From contig JBDHLB010000012.1 of the NCBI GenBank assembly GCA_039586095.1, forward strand, positions 1-37,169: DNA of 37,169 nt, read 5' to 3'. The notes under the pieces are model-generated. The model worked only from the letters and a program-made list of their open reading frames with translations. It made no database searches and had not been told where the DNA came from. The position numbers and the translations under genes are program-made. Below, in pieces: positions 1 to 9,400 of this stretch. How positions within the stretch are numbered: the first letter of the stretch is position 1; each line of letters starts with the position of its first letter. Origin of the DNA: JBDHBD01 sp039586095. Its GTDB lineage: Bacteria > Gemmatimonadota > Gemmatimonadetes > Palauibacterales > Palauibacteraceae.

Positions 1-2175
1 CTTGTTGTACGATCCGCTGCGCGCGATGCCGGCCCGGAACAGGTCCGTGTGCGCCAGGAGGTTGGCCACCATGAGCCCGCCGTGGCTATGGCCGATGACG
101 CCGATCCGCTCCGGGTCGGCCACCCCCATCTCTACCGCCTTCGCCACCGCCGCCTCCGCGTCGGCCACCAGTTGGGGCACGAAGGTGTCGTATGCGGTCT
201 CGGGATCGCCGAGCATCGGCATGGCCGTCTGGTCGAGCACGGCGTACCCCCGGAGCAAGAAGTAGAGGTGGGAAGCGCCGTACAGGCGCATGAAGCGCCG
301 GGCCGAGCCCCTCACCTGACCGCCGGTGGCGACGCCGGAATATTCGAGGGGATACGCGTAGAGCACCGTGGGCAACGGCGTGCCTTCCTCGTAGCCGGGG
401 GGCAAGAGCAGCTGGAAGCTGAGCGGCAAGCCGTCCTCGCGCTCGTAGCGCACGAGGCGCTTCTCGATCTCTCGCAGCAGCGGCGCGGGATCCTCGAAGC
501 GCGTGATCGGTTCCCGGGTCCACGTCCGGGTGGCTTCCCCCTCGGCCGCGGCGATCGTCTCCCCGAATGTGGCCAGGTAGTAGTTGGGCACGTCCACGGC
601 GGATTCGGAGCTCATGACGAAGCGGTCCTCCTCGCCGGCGAACGCCACGAAATACTCGTATCGATCCGGATCGCTCCGGAACAGTCGCTCGGTCTCGCCC
701 GTGGCCAGCTGGCGCAGGTCCAGGAAGGGCCGGTCGCCCTGATCGGTGGCGCCACTCCCTCGGAAGTAGACGCCGTCCCCCTTCTGGTGCAGCACCCACC
801 GGCCGTTGGGCAGCGGTCGGAGGACGGGATTGCCCGGATCTCCGTAGCGGTCGTCCTCGTCGCGATCGAACCACGGGCGCGCCGTTCCCTCGTCCACGTC
901 CAGGAGCCAGACGTAGAGCCAGCGGCGCATTCGCTCGCGCTCTGTGAGCATGAGGGTGCCTCCGTCGGCACCCCAGGCGTTCCGCCAGGGAAGCACGCGG
1001 TGCTCGGCGCGGAACACTTCCTCGGGCTCCGCCGTGAAGGGCGCGCCAAGACCCATCAGCCGGTCGCGGTGGGGCACCTCGGCCACGGGATTCCCGCCGT
1101 CGAGCGCTTCGACCCAGAAGAGCGTGTGGGGAGCTGTCGGACGCCAAGAGATCGAGCGCGGGCCCAGCGGCACTCCGTGGATCGGCACCTCGTCTGCCAC
1201 GGGCAGGGACGCGATGCTGGCCACCATCTCTCCCTCATCGCTCCACACCTCGATCTCCCTGGCGAAGCGCCACCAGGCGACTTCGTGGGACCACGGACCG
1301 ACCAGGCGTTCAATGAGCAGGTACTGGCCGTCCGGCGAGAACTCCGCCGTGGTGTAGGGGGCGGGCGGACCGACGACCTCGACCTCCCCTGTGGCCGGGT
1401 CGACGACCGCCAGCTCGGAGGGAACGTAATAGTCGAAGAGGGCGTCGTCGTACGCCGTCTCGAGCAGGTTGCGCGCCTCGTACGTGGAACGGGCAGAGGC
1501 GCCTTCCGCTTCGGCGATCTCCGGACCGGCCGGTATGGCCGGCGGCTCGGGAGGCGCTCCGCGCTCCGGGATGCGTCGGACCAGCAGTCGCTCCTGGTCA
1601 GGTAGCCAGCTCACGGCAGTGCCCAGCAGCGGATTGAGAGCCAGGTCCTCCATCTCGGTCACGTCGCCCCCCACCGAGCCGACCCACAGGCCGAAGCCAT
1701 CGGCGCCCTCAACCGCGATCGCGAAGCGCTGGCCGTCCGCGGACCATGCTACATCGTGGATCTCGACATCCCCCGGCAGATCGAGGGTCGTCGTCTCTCC
1801 ATCCTCCACCCGGGCCAGGCGGGGAGAGGTGCCTCCACGGCGCCCGTGCCAGCCGTTGGTGGCCGGATTGACGCGCATTCCGGCCAGCTTATGCATCGGC
1901 GCGGCCAGCTCGGCGAGGGTGGGATAGAGCACGGGATCGGCGAGAAACAGGTGCTCGCCGGACGGCGCCGTCCACGTCCAGGGGAGCTGCGGCGCGTGCA
2001 TCACCTGCAGCAGATCCTCGGGTGGCGACTGCCACGCGTTGGGGGGCTGCAGGCTGTCGTCTTGTGTTCCCGTGGAGGTTGCCGCGTCCTCGGCCACCGG
2101 GACGACAGACTGCCGATCGCAACTCGTCAAGAGGAACGGGATCAGGATCACTAGGATGGCATGTCGCCGGCGCAT
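1..2175 (-). CDS. S9 family serine peptidase, glutamyl endopeptidase-like lipoprotein (3' end cut by window edge)
   Basis: The reading frame runs open from an ATG at 2175 to the window edge (725 residues seen). A strong GGGAGGAG Shine-Dalgarno lies just upstream. The N-terminus is a lipoprotein signal (hydrophobic stretch, then LLTSC with Cys near residue 16), so the enzyme should be membrane-anchored outside the cytoplasm. The early motif LPLW-like MHAPQLPWTW, the PxLAELAAPMHKLAG segment and the nucleophile region GHSHGG followed by LMVANLLAH and GIARSGSYN closely recall plant chloroplast glutamyl endopeptidase (MEROPS S9D type). Ser697 is the predicted nucleophile. The middle part is a beta-propeller typical of S9 enzymes. 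The catalytic Asp and His would lie beyond position 1 and cannot be checked. It is transcribed away from the sulfatase gene at 2557. Family is confident; Glu specificity is an inference. Confidence 0.88.
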   Translation of the reverse strand, partial: MRRRHAILVILIPFLLTSCDRQSVVPVAEDAATSTGTQDDSLQPPNAWQSPPEDLLQVMHAPQLPWTWTAPSGEHLFLADPVLYPTLAELAAPMHKLAGMRVNPATNGWHGRRGGTSPRLARVEDGETTTLDLPGDVEIHDVAWSADGQRFAIAVEGADGFGLWVGSVGGDVTEMEDLALNPLLGTAVSWLPDQERLLVRRIPERGAPPEPPAIPAGPEIAEAEGASARSTYEARNLLETAYDDALFDYYVPSELAVVDPATGEVEVVGPPAPYTTAEFSPDGQYLLIERLVGPWSHEVAWWRFAREIEVWSDEGEMVASIASLPVADEVPIHGVPLGPRSISWRPTAPHTLFWVEALDGGNPVAEVPHRDRLMGLGAPFTAEPEEVFRAEHRVLPWRNAWGADGGTLMLTERERMRRWLYVWLLDVDEGTARPWFDRDEDDRYGDPGNPVLRPLPNGRWVLHQKGDGVYFRGSGATDQGDRPFLDLRQLATGETERLFRSDPDRYEYFVAFAGEEDRFVMSSESAVDVPNYYLATFGETIAAAEGEATRTWTREPITRFEDPAPLLREIEKRLVRYEREDGLPLSFQLLLPPGYEEGTPLPTVLYAYPLEYSGVATGGQVRGSARRFMRLYGASHLYFLLRGYAVLDQTAMPMLGDPETAYDTFVPQLVADAEAAVAKAVEMGVADPERIGVIGHSHGGLMVANLLAHTDLFRAGIARSGSYNK

Positions 2176-2556
2176 GGTACTCCTCCCTGTTCAGCCTCCC
2201 CGCGGGGCGAGAGCGGCAGCTGTGCTGAGACGCGACCCGCAGGTGAGGCTTCGGAATCTGCACGCGGATGATGAGGCCGATCCGTACGGCAGGTTCGAAC
2301 CTCAGACCTTCGGTCATCGGATGATGAGCGAGGCGATCCGGTGCTGCAACGGTCCCGCTCCCTGACGAGTCGGGCCACGGCCGGTATCGGGCGCCGGACC
2401 GGCCAGACTCGCCTCTTAGAGCTGCCGGTGGCCGTCCGACCACGGTTCGACGGCGTCAGGTTGATCGGCAGAGACCGGCTCGCCAGTTTTCGACGCCAGC
2501 CCGTAAAGTGACGCACTTCATTCAGTCGGTGCTGTCCTGACCAGAGGAGGATCCCT
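2176..2556. other. Intergenic region between divergent genes
   Basis: This 381-base stretch separates two divergently transcribed lipoprotein genes and must hold both promoters. It contains the Shine-Dalgarno of the peptidase at its left end and an AGAGGAGG Shine-Dalgarno for the sulfatase at its right end. I see no convincing -35/-10 pair, RNA gene or conserved reading frame in it. Confidence 0.5.
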
Positions 2557-5016
2557 ATGATGCGCGGTCGCGTCCTTGTCCCTGCCCTCTTCTTGCTGAA
2601 TCTCCTGACCGTCGGCTGCTCGGGCTCGCCACGCGGTGCCTCGGTACTCACGAGCGACACGCCAATCCACCTCGAGGATCATCTCGACGTCGCCGCAATC
2701 GAGGGATCCGAGCCACCGGAGACACCTCCGGAGCCCCTGGAGTGGCGGTTCGAGGAGGGAGCTGGCGGCTGGCTGGCTGCGGACTTTCCGGACGGGAAGA
2801 CTCGGCCTCTGAGCATCGAAAAGATCGAAGATGGGATCCGCCTCGACCTCACAGACGCGACCTCATTCGAGTTGCCGAATGGAAGGCGGCGCCACCGCGG
2901 CGCCGTGTACGTCGACCTGCCGGAGTTGAATCGGGAAGATTGGGCGTTCGTCGCCGTCCGGGCGCGCACGGCAGATTCGGTCGGTGCCATTGGGCTTCAC
3001 TTCAATCTTCGTGAGCCGGACGTCACTCGAGGCCCGTTCGAGTACGCGGGCGAGTGGATCGACGTAATCAATGATGGGTCGATCCACACCTACATCATGC
3101 GGGCCGATTGGTCCTGGGATTACGAGGGGCCGTGGCGACAGCTCGGGATCACGTTCGGAAGCAGGACGCCATCGAGTCTCGATCTTCTGTCGGTGAGCGT
3201 GATCCCCAAGGCCGCGAAATACGCGGCCGAGCCCGTTGGCGTGGCCACCGAGGCGCGGGGCCAGGTCCACCGTCGGGTACTCTACACCCACGCTCCGGGA
3301 CGGCTCGACTACCAGCTGAAGGTGCCCGAGGACGGACGGCTCGACGTAGGCCTTGGAGTACTCCGGGCGGATATTCCGGTCCGATTCTCCGTTCACGCGA
3401 CCGTTGCCGGCGAGACCCAGGCGCTTCTCGACGAGGTGGTGTCGGACAAGGAGGCGTGGGCTCAACGCAGCGTCGACCTGTCGAACTGGGGCGGGCGCCA
3501 GATACTCCTCACGCTGGAGACGGAGTCGGAGAATCCGGGAACGGTGGCGTTGTGGGCCGCTCCCACGGTCAGCGGCACCCGAGCCACCGAGATGCCGAAC
3601 GTGATTCTCTACGTGATCGACGCGGGTGGCGCGGAGTACATGAGCGTGTACGGGTACAATCGTCCCACCACGCCGAACCTCGACCGGCTGGCGCAGGAAG
3701 GGGTTGTCTTCGAGTACGCGTACAGCAACTCGAGCTGGTCGAAGACTTCGACTCCTTCCTTCGCGACTTCCCTTCATCACAGCGTGCTGGGGGGTTATAA
3801 GACCGACTCTGACCCGATCCCCGATCAGGCTCGAACGATGGCCGAGCATCTTCACGCCGCCGGCTACCAGACGGCCGTGATCGTGTCGAACGCATACGCC
3901 GGCACGATGAGCAGCCTCGATCGTGGGGCCGACTTCCTGCGTGACGAGGGAGCGGAACCGAACTCGACGTCGAGCGTGGAGCTGCACGACGATTTCTGGG
4001 GTTGGAGAGAAACCTCTCCAGGCGAACCGTACTTCGTCCATTTCCAGACGACGGACGTCCATTGGCCGTGGAAACCGGCCTCACCGTTCGCCGGGATGTA
4101 TCTGGATTCCGAACGCCGTGAGCAGTTCTACGAGTGGGAGAGAGCCTTGGCAGACGCAGCGGGGAGAGCGCGGCCACGGTGGCTCTCGCACCGGGCATAC
4201 CCCGAGGAAGCGTACGAGACGGCGGGGGTAGATCGGATCGCACTGTTCGACGCTGGTCGAGCGCTCTACGACGAGACGATGGCGCACCAGGACTGGCAGA
4301 TCGGCCGGCTCGTCGAGCGCCTCAAGGCCGTGGGTGAGTGGGACAATACGCTGTTGATCGTGGCTGCCGACCACGGCAACACGCACGGACTGGGCGTCTT
4401 CGATCCTCTGCCGGGCCAGGTGCCGAACGTCGCGCCCCACGTGACACGGATTCCGCTCATTATCAGCTGGCCAGCTCGGATCGCCGGCGGGCAGCGGTTC
4501 CCGCAGCCCGTGTCGATGATCGATGTCCTCCCCACCGTACTCGACATTGCTGGGCTCCCGATGCCCGAGGTCCAGCAGGGACAATCCCTGGCCCCGCTAC
4601 TACTCGGCAGGCCCGGGTGGGAGGAAAGACCGGTCTTGTTCGACGAATTCTACGTCGACTGGGACACGGGTGCGCTGGAAGGCGCGCTTGGCATGATCGA
4701 TGGACGGTGGGGGGCAGTGCTGCGAATCGCGGCCGAGGAAGAGTCAGAGGAAGAGGCAACGGAGAGCAAGGGCGGAGAGGAAGAAGGCGCAGAGGAGCCG
4801 CCGGTGCGGCTCAAGCTCTACGACCGCTGGAACGATCCCTTCGCACTGAACAGCGTGCACGAAGAGTACCCGGACCTCGCAGAGGAGTACGAAACGCGGC
4901 TCGAGGAGCTGTGGGAGGCGCATCTGGCGCTCGCTCAGAGATTCAGCCGGACTGGCGAGGTTCCGCTTACTCCGGAGCAGCTTCAGACGCTTCGCTCCCT
5001 GGGCTACATCCAGTAG
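2557..5016 (+). CDS. Sulfatase-like alkaline-phosphatase-superfamily lipoprotein, paralogue 1
   Basis: An 819-residue predicted lipoprotein (lipobox TVGC, Cys21) preceded by AGAGGAGG. Residues about 50-335 form two beta-rich carbohydrate-binding-like modules; the second carries the VDLSNWGG / VALWAAP pattern often found before sulfatase domains. The sulfatase fold starts near residue 347 (NVILYVID, metal Asp355; VYGYN; AADHG with Asp605-His606; RIPLIISW; MIDVLPTVLDIAG). At the nucleophile site the sequence is S398-T-P-S-F, so the Arg of the C/S-x-P-x-R formylglycine signature is absent. A Glu-rich low-complexity insert lies at about 726-750 and is absent from the two paralogues. The C-terminus LRSLGYIQ is shared with both. 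Substrate is unknown: sulfatase, phosphodiesterase or transferase activity are all possible. Confidence 0.87.
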   Translation: MMRGRVLVPALFLLNLLTVGCSGSPRGASVLTSDTPIHLEDHLDVAAIEGSEPPETPPEPLEWRFEEGAGGWLAADFPDGKTRPLSIEKIEDGIRLDLTDATSFELPNGRRRHRGAVYVDLPELNREDWAFVAVRARTADSVGAIGLHFNLREPDVTRGPFEYAGEWIDVINDGSIHTYIMRADWSWDYEGPWRQLGITFGSRTPSSLDLLSVSVIPKAAKYAAEPVGVATEARGQVHRRVLYTHAPGRLDYQLKVPEDGRLDVGLGVLRADIPVRFSVHATVAGETQALLDEVVSDKEAWAQRSVDLSNWGGRQILLTLETESENPGTVALWAAPTVSGTRATEMPNVILYVIDAGGAEYMSVYGYNRPTTPNLDRLAQEGVVFEYAYSNSSWSKTSTPSFATSLHHSVLGGYKTDSDPIPDQARTMAEHLHAAGYQTAVIVSNAYAGTMSSLDRGADFLRDEGAEPNSTSSVELHDDFWGWRETSPGEPYFVHFQTTDVHWPWKPASPFAGMYLDSERREQFYEWERALADAAGRARPRWLSHRAYPEEAYETAGVDRIALFDAGRALYDETMAHQDWQIGRLVERLKAVGEWDNTLLIVAADHGNTHGLGVFDPLPGQVPNVAPHVTRIPLIISWPARIAGGQRFPQPVSMIDVLPTVLDIAGLPMPEVQQGQSLAPLLLGRPGWEERPVLFDEFYVDWDTGALEGALGMIDGRWGAVLRIAAEEESEEEATESKGGEEEGAEEPPVRLKLYDRWNDPFALNSVHEEYPDLAEEYETRLEELWEAHLALAQRFSRTGEVPLTPEQLQTLRSLGYIQ

Positions 5017-5040
5017 ATGCTTCAACCGAGGAGGACTCAG

Positions 5041-5265
5041 GTGTCCGATCTGAACGATAGGGTCGCGCTGGTGACGGGGGCGAGCAGCGGAATCGGCAGG
5101 GCAACAGCCGAGGCCTTCGCAGCGAAGGGCGCAAGTGTAGTGCTCGCCGCGCGTCGGCAAGACAAGCTCGATTCGCTTGCGGACGAGATCAAAGCTCGGG
5201 GAGGGTCGGCGACTGCCGTCACGACGGATGTATCCGCGGCGAAGGACACGGCGGACTCACACTGA
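5041..5265 (+). pseudogene. Truncated short-chain dehydrogenase/reductase (N-terminal fragment)
   Basis: A GTG start at 5041 sits 6 bases after an AGGAGG motif, 24 bases after the sulfatase stop. The upstream ATG at 5017 has no such site. The product is 74 residues: it begins with the classic SDR Rossmann N-terminus (RVALVTGASSGIGRA, the TGxxxGIG cofactor loop) and continues through AARRQDKLDSLADEI and the DVS segment, then stops. Intact SDRs are about 250 residues with a YxxxK catalytic motif, which is missing here. I did not find the remainder in another frame nearby. It was probably an operon partner of the sulfatase before a deletion. Not functional as an oxidoreductase. Confidence 0.8.
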
Positions 5266-5699
5266 CGATTTGAGGTCTCGCGATCACGTGCGCGAAGTCG
5301 GCCTCATCCCGCAGCGATGAGTGAAGTTCCGAGGTACTCTGAACGAATTGCCTGACGTCTGGAGGTCTGGTGGCAGAAACCGCGTAACTACATGCATCCC
5401 AGAACCTACACGGATTTCCTGCATCAGCTGCGCGAACGGAACACGCACCGCTGGGAACCCTCGGCTGGCCAACAGTGACGGCGGCGGGCCTCTCTTGTTA
5501 CAGCTACCGTGACAGTTGGCGGCAACGGCACGACATCCGGCCCGGGTTCGCTCCCTTCCCCGCCTCGCCGGATAGATCGTGGACGATCTTCGCTTCGGCT
5601 TGACGAGAACTCCGACCGCCCTGACATTCGCCTCGCTTGTCTCTTGTTGCGCTGATGTGTGTGCTAGGTTCCGCATCTCTAGTAAGGCGGAGGGAATCG
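5266..5699. other. Gene-poor gap with repeat core
   Basis: This 434-base stretch follows the truncated SDR. It holds one copy of the dispersed dyad repeat (5495-5519). A 40-codon open frame without a start (5356-5478, +) might be the C-terminal relic of a deleted protein, but I recognise no family in it. The right end carries the Shine-Dalgarno for the OsmC gene. Nothing else is evident. Confidence 0.4.
5495..5519 (+). repeat. Dispersed dyad repeat, copy 1
   Basis: A 25-bp copy of the dispersed element: TGTTAC, 7 bases (AGCTACC), GTGACA, then GTTGG. The two 6-bp arms are inverted copies with one mismatch. The 25 bp are identical to the copy at 20249-20273. Confidence 0.8.
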
Positions 5700-6248
5700 A
5701 TGAAGACTTTCGAGACTACCAACGGCGTGGACGTTGGAAAACTAGTGGAAACGATCCGGGCAATCCGCGAACAGCCCGAGATTGCCAGCTTCAAGTTCCG
5801 GGTCTCCAACAGCTGGGTCGATGGAGGCTTGAACCAGACCAGGATCGACAGCTTCTACGGTGCGTGCGAAGAAGTGGAGCGTGAGCGGTCGTTCAACCTT
5901 GATGCGGACGAGCCACCTCTCTTGCTGGGGAATGACAACGGCCCAAACCCAGTCGAGTACGCGCTGACGGCTCTCGCTTCCTGTATGACTACGACGATGG
6001 TGTACCACGCGGCTGCCCAAGGCATTCGAGTCGAATCGGTCGAGTCTTGGTTGGAAGGAGACCTCGATCTGCACGGATTTCTGGGCCTGAAGGACGATGT
6101 ACGGAAGGGTTACGAGAACGTGCGGGTATCCTTCAAGGTGAAGGCCGACGCTCCACCCGAACAGCTAGCGGATCTGGCGAGATCTTCGCCTGTCTACGAC
6201 ATCTTTTCGAATCCAGTGCCGATCTCGGTGGATGTCGAAATGTTATAG
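5700..6248 (+). CDS. OsmC/Ohr family protein
   Basis: The ATG at 5700 has a GGCGGAGGG ribosome binding site and gives 182 residues. The central part (GNDNGPNPVEYALTALASC) is the OsmC-family signature around the peroxidatic cysteine, here Cys95, followed by a long helix and the C-terminal sheet with the ISVDVEML ending. OsmC/Ohr proteins are cytosolic thiol peroxidases acting on organic hydroperoxides. The second family cysteine normally sits in a CP(V/L) motif. Here the matching position reads SSPVYD, so the resolving Cys appears to be replaced by Ser. The protein may therefore use an external thiol or have another role. It is a single gene with no operon partner, ending in a strong hairpin terminator at 6286. 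Confidence 0.88.
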   Translation: MKTFETTNGVDVGKLVETIRAIREQPEIASFKFRVSNSWVDGGLNQTRIDSFYGACEEVERERSFNLDADEPPLLLGNDNGPNPVEYALTALASCMTTTMVYHAAAQGIRVESVESWLEGDLDLHGFLGLKDDVRKGYENVRVSFKVKADAPPEQLADLARSSPVYDIFSNPVPISVDVEML

Positions 6249-6280
6249 AGGAGACGATGCCAGATCTCCGGTGAGCTACC

Positions 6281-6420
6281 CGCACGAAAGCCCGCATGGT
6301 TGCGGGCTTTCGGTCAATCGGGGCGCCGGGATTTGGGCTCGAGCCCAGCGAGAGCCGGCGAGGCCGCCTGAGCGGCCGAAGCGCCCACCCGGACCTCTTG
6401 CCGTCGAGCCGCAGACGAAA
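6281..6420. repeat. tRNA-Pro-derived repeat with terminator and GC-rich hairpin, copy A
   Basis: Same order as the genuine tRNA-Pro(GGG) 3' region at 30154-30219: terminator hairpin, short spacer, then GGGGCGCCGGGATTTG (the T-arm and acceptor 3' end read from the minus strand). At the T-loop the copy is interrupted by about 55 bases containing GGCCGCC-TGA-GCGGCC, then resumes with a diverged CCCGGACCTCTTG and CCGTCGAGCCGCAG. No dyad core is seen next to this copy. Confidence 0.7.
6286..6311. terminator. Bidirectional intrinsic-type terminator hairpin
   Basis: GAAAGCCCGCA pairs perfectly with TGCGGGCTTTC across a TGGT loop (11-bp stem). It lies between the convergent OsmC gene and the kinase-TPR gene, so it can serve both. 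The same hairpin follows the real tRNA-Pro(GGG) at 30154-30179. Confidence 0.75.
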
Positions 6421-6434
6421 AGTGGATCGAGTGG

Positions 6435-9400
6435 CTATCCGCGCTCGGTAACGATCTGCTCGAGTCGCGCCCGTGCCGCCTGAACGCGAGGCTGAAGGTC
6501 GGGATCCGCCTCTGACCACAGTTCGACGAACCGTGCGTAGTAGTTGGCAGCACTATCCGGGTCTCCCCGCTCATCGTGCAGCTGAGCCAGACGTTCGAGC
6601 GCAGGTCCAAGTGCGAACCGATCCAGATCGAAGAGTCGCCAGAACGATGGCGTCGTGACGTAGCGCTCGTAGACCGCGAGAGCCGAGTCGGTCCTTCCGG
6701 CCCGATCGTATGCGCGGGCCAGCCCCGGCAACGGACAAAGAAGGCAGCCGGTCTCAATCCGTCGAAACTCCGACACGGCTCCTTCGTAATCCGCCTCAGC
6801 CAGTGCGACGTGCCCGCGGGCCCAGCGATAACTCGCAGCCACTTGCCAGGGCAGATTCTCACCACCCGCCCTCGAATCGGCCTCGCCACCGAATTCGGCC
6901 GCGAACTCGGCAAGCAAGGCCCGAGCCTGGTCCGGCTTTCCCGCCATGGCGTACACAGCCGGCAGGAGGGGATAGCGTTCCAGGAATCCGTGCAGCTCCG
7001 CCGTGGAATAGTCGCCGAGTCGAGTCACCAGGATCTGCATCGCTTCGTCGGCGTCGCCTCGCACCAGCAGGTTCCACATGGCTAGATCAATTGCTCCGTC
7101 GAAGTATCTTGCCCGGAGATCGTGCTCGTTCTGCACCGCCATGGCTTCTTCCGCACGCTGCTCTGCTTCCTCGAGGCGACCCTGGACGGCAGCAAGCGCG
7201 GCGAGGCCGGCCGTAGCTTCGCTTCGCCAGTGAACGTCCTCCGTCCAATCGTCCTGCATCGTCCGCCAATAGGGTTCAGCGCTCTTGTAGTCATGCCGGG
7301 CGGCCGCCAGCGTCCCGAGGGCACCGAAGACGGGTGGCGGGATGGCCTGTCCCCGTGCAACGTATCGGGACATGGGTTCCCGGAGGGTCTCTTCGGCAGC
7401 GTCGTATCGACCCAGGTTGGCCTGAGCTGCCGCCAGGTTGAATCGTGCGTTGGCGTAATCCAGCGGTCTGCCGGAGCGTGTCAGGCGTTGCTCCAGTACA
7501 CGTTCGAAGAACTCCTGGGCCCGGGCGTTCTGGAGAAGGTTCAGGTAGAGGACGCCAATGTTGTTGAGCGCTGAAGCCGTGAGTTCGTCGTCCTCCGTAC
7601 CCGGATCCAGGGCGACGATGGTTTCGTAGGCCGAAATCGCCTCGCTCAGGTCACCTGTGACGCGACGGTGGTAGGCGGCCGCCACGAAGTAGCGTTCTCG
7701 CTCAGGCAACCGATCGCGTAGCTGGAACGCTCGGGAATAGGCCTCCATCATCCGCGCTGGGTCCTCGCCGCGGTTCTGCAACGCAACGGCAAGGGCGTTC
7801 CACGCCATGGCGAAGCTGCTGTCCAGCGCCAGTGCGCCCTCGATCGGCTCGATTCGCCGCTCCGTCGCCGATCCCGTCTGACTGTATCTCTTGAGCGCCC
7901 CAAGGTTGGACGTCGTAACCTGCTCGAGTGGCGGAGTCGAGCGAAGCGACCTCAGCGATTCGCCGACCCGCTCCCGCAGGCTCTTCGACACCCGGTCCAG
8001 TGCACCGATAATCCCGGTGGAGTCCGCGGCTGCTTCGCGCTCGGCGACCAGGAGCTCGCCTTGCGGCGACATGAGTTCAACCGAGACCACGTAGCCGCTG
8101 CCTACCTGGCCGATCGTGCCGGCGACGACCGCCCCCATCCCCTCCCTGAGAGCGACTTCTCGGGCGAGGGCGGGGTCCAGTCGCGCACCCGGAGCTTCCT
8201 CCATGCGCCGGAGGGCGGCGGCGATCCGCCGGGGTCGTGCGACCCTTATCGCTGGCGACTGAGCGAGGTCGATCGTGAGCGCTGTCTTGAGAGCCGGACC
8301 GAGCAGCGAGTCGCGGGTCTGATTCGCGAAGTCTGCTACCACCACTTCGCTTCGCGCGTCCAGGCGACCTTGGGCGATGAGCGTAGCGGGAGGTCCGACA
8401 CCCCAGGTGCGCATGGCGGTGTATCCCGCCATCGCCGTAGCCAACAGCGCGAACGCACCCACTCCACCTGCCAGCCAGTTGCGCCAGGTAAGGAGCCACC
8501 CCAATCGGCGGCGGTCTTCGCCGGTAGACGGGCTCGACTTCCGAGCCGTCTGTGCCAGAGCGGTGACGATGAGCACCGGGAACCCGAGCGCGAGAGCGAT
8601 AAGCACGGCTTGCTCGGACCAGAGCGGAAGTCCGAAGAGGGAGCCGAACGGTTCTGTGGCCAGAACCACGAGCCAGCTGAAGAGCGCGTAGCCACCCAGC
8701 ACCAGCCACGGCGTGCCCGGGCCAAGCCGGTGGAGCCAGCTCTTTGCGCTACCGAGAACCCGGCTTGAGGCAGCCAGGTCCGCCGATAGCATCCCCATCC
8801 CTTTGTAGCGGCCCTCGGGGTCCTTGCTTAGAAGCCGGAGGACTAGTGCCTCTATCTCGGCCGGCACCTCCCCCTTGGCCTGTCGTGGCGGCACGGGTTC
8901 TTCCGACCGGATCGCCTGGATCACGGCCGTGAGGTTGCCTCCGCGGAACGGACGCTGGCCGGTCAACATCTCGTAGAGCACAACGCCCAGCGACCAGAGG
9001 TCGGTCCGGGCATCCACAGCCTCGCCCCGCGTTTGTTCCGGTGACATGTAGGCGGGTGTGCCCAGCGTCATCCCCGAGACGGTCAGTGCCGTCTCGTCCG
9101 TCTTTGCCAGCCCGAAGTCCAGGATCTTGAGGACACCCTCTTCCGTGACGATGAGGTTTGCCGGCTTGATGTCCCGGTGCACCAAGCCGGCTCGATGAGC
9201 CGCTGCCAGCCCGCTGGCCGCCTGGCTCGCCAGATCCAACGCCTCGGCCACTTCGAGCGGTCCGCGGGCGAGCCTCTCCCTGACCGTCTCCCCCTCGTAA
9301 TAGGCCATGGCGATAAACAGCTGACCTTCCTTCGTCTCTCCGATTTCGTGGATGGCGCAGACGTTGGGATGATCGAGCGCGGCCGCCGCCCGCGCTTCCC

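Noticed and set aside
49..1605. 518-codon open frame on the plus strand
   Set aside because: It is the antisense of the S9 peptidase, whose minus-strand frame has a signal peptide, propeller and GHSHGG site. The plus-strand product has no recognisable motif.
2863..4062. 399-codon minus-strand open frame
   Set aside because: Antisense of sulfatase-like gene 1, with no ribosome binding site and no known motif.
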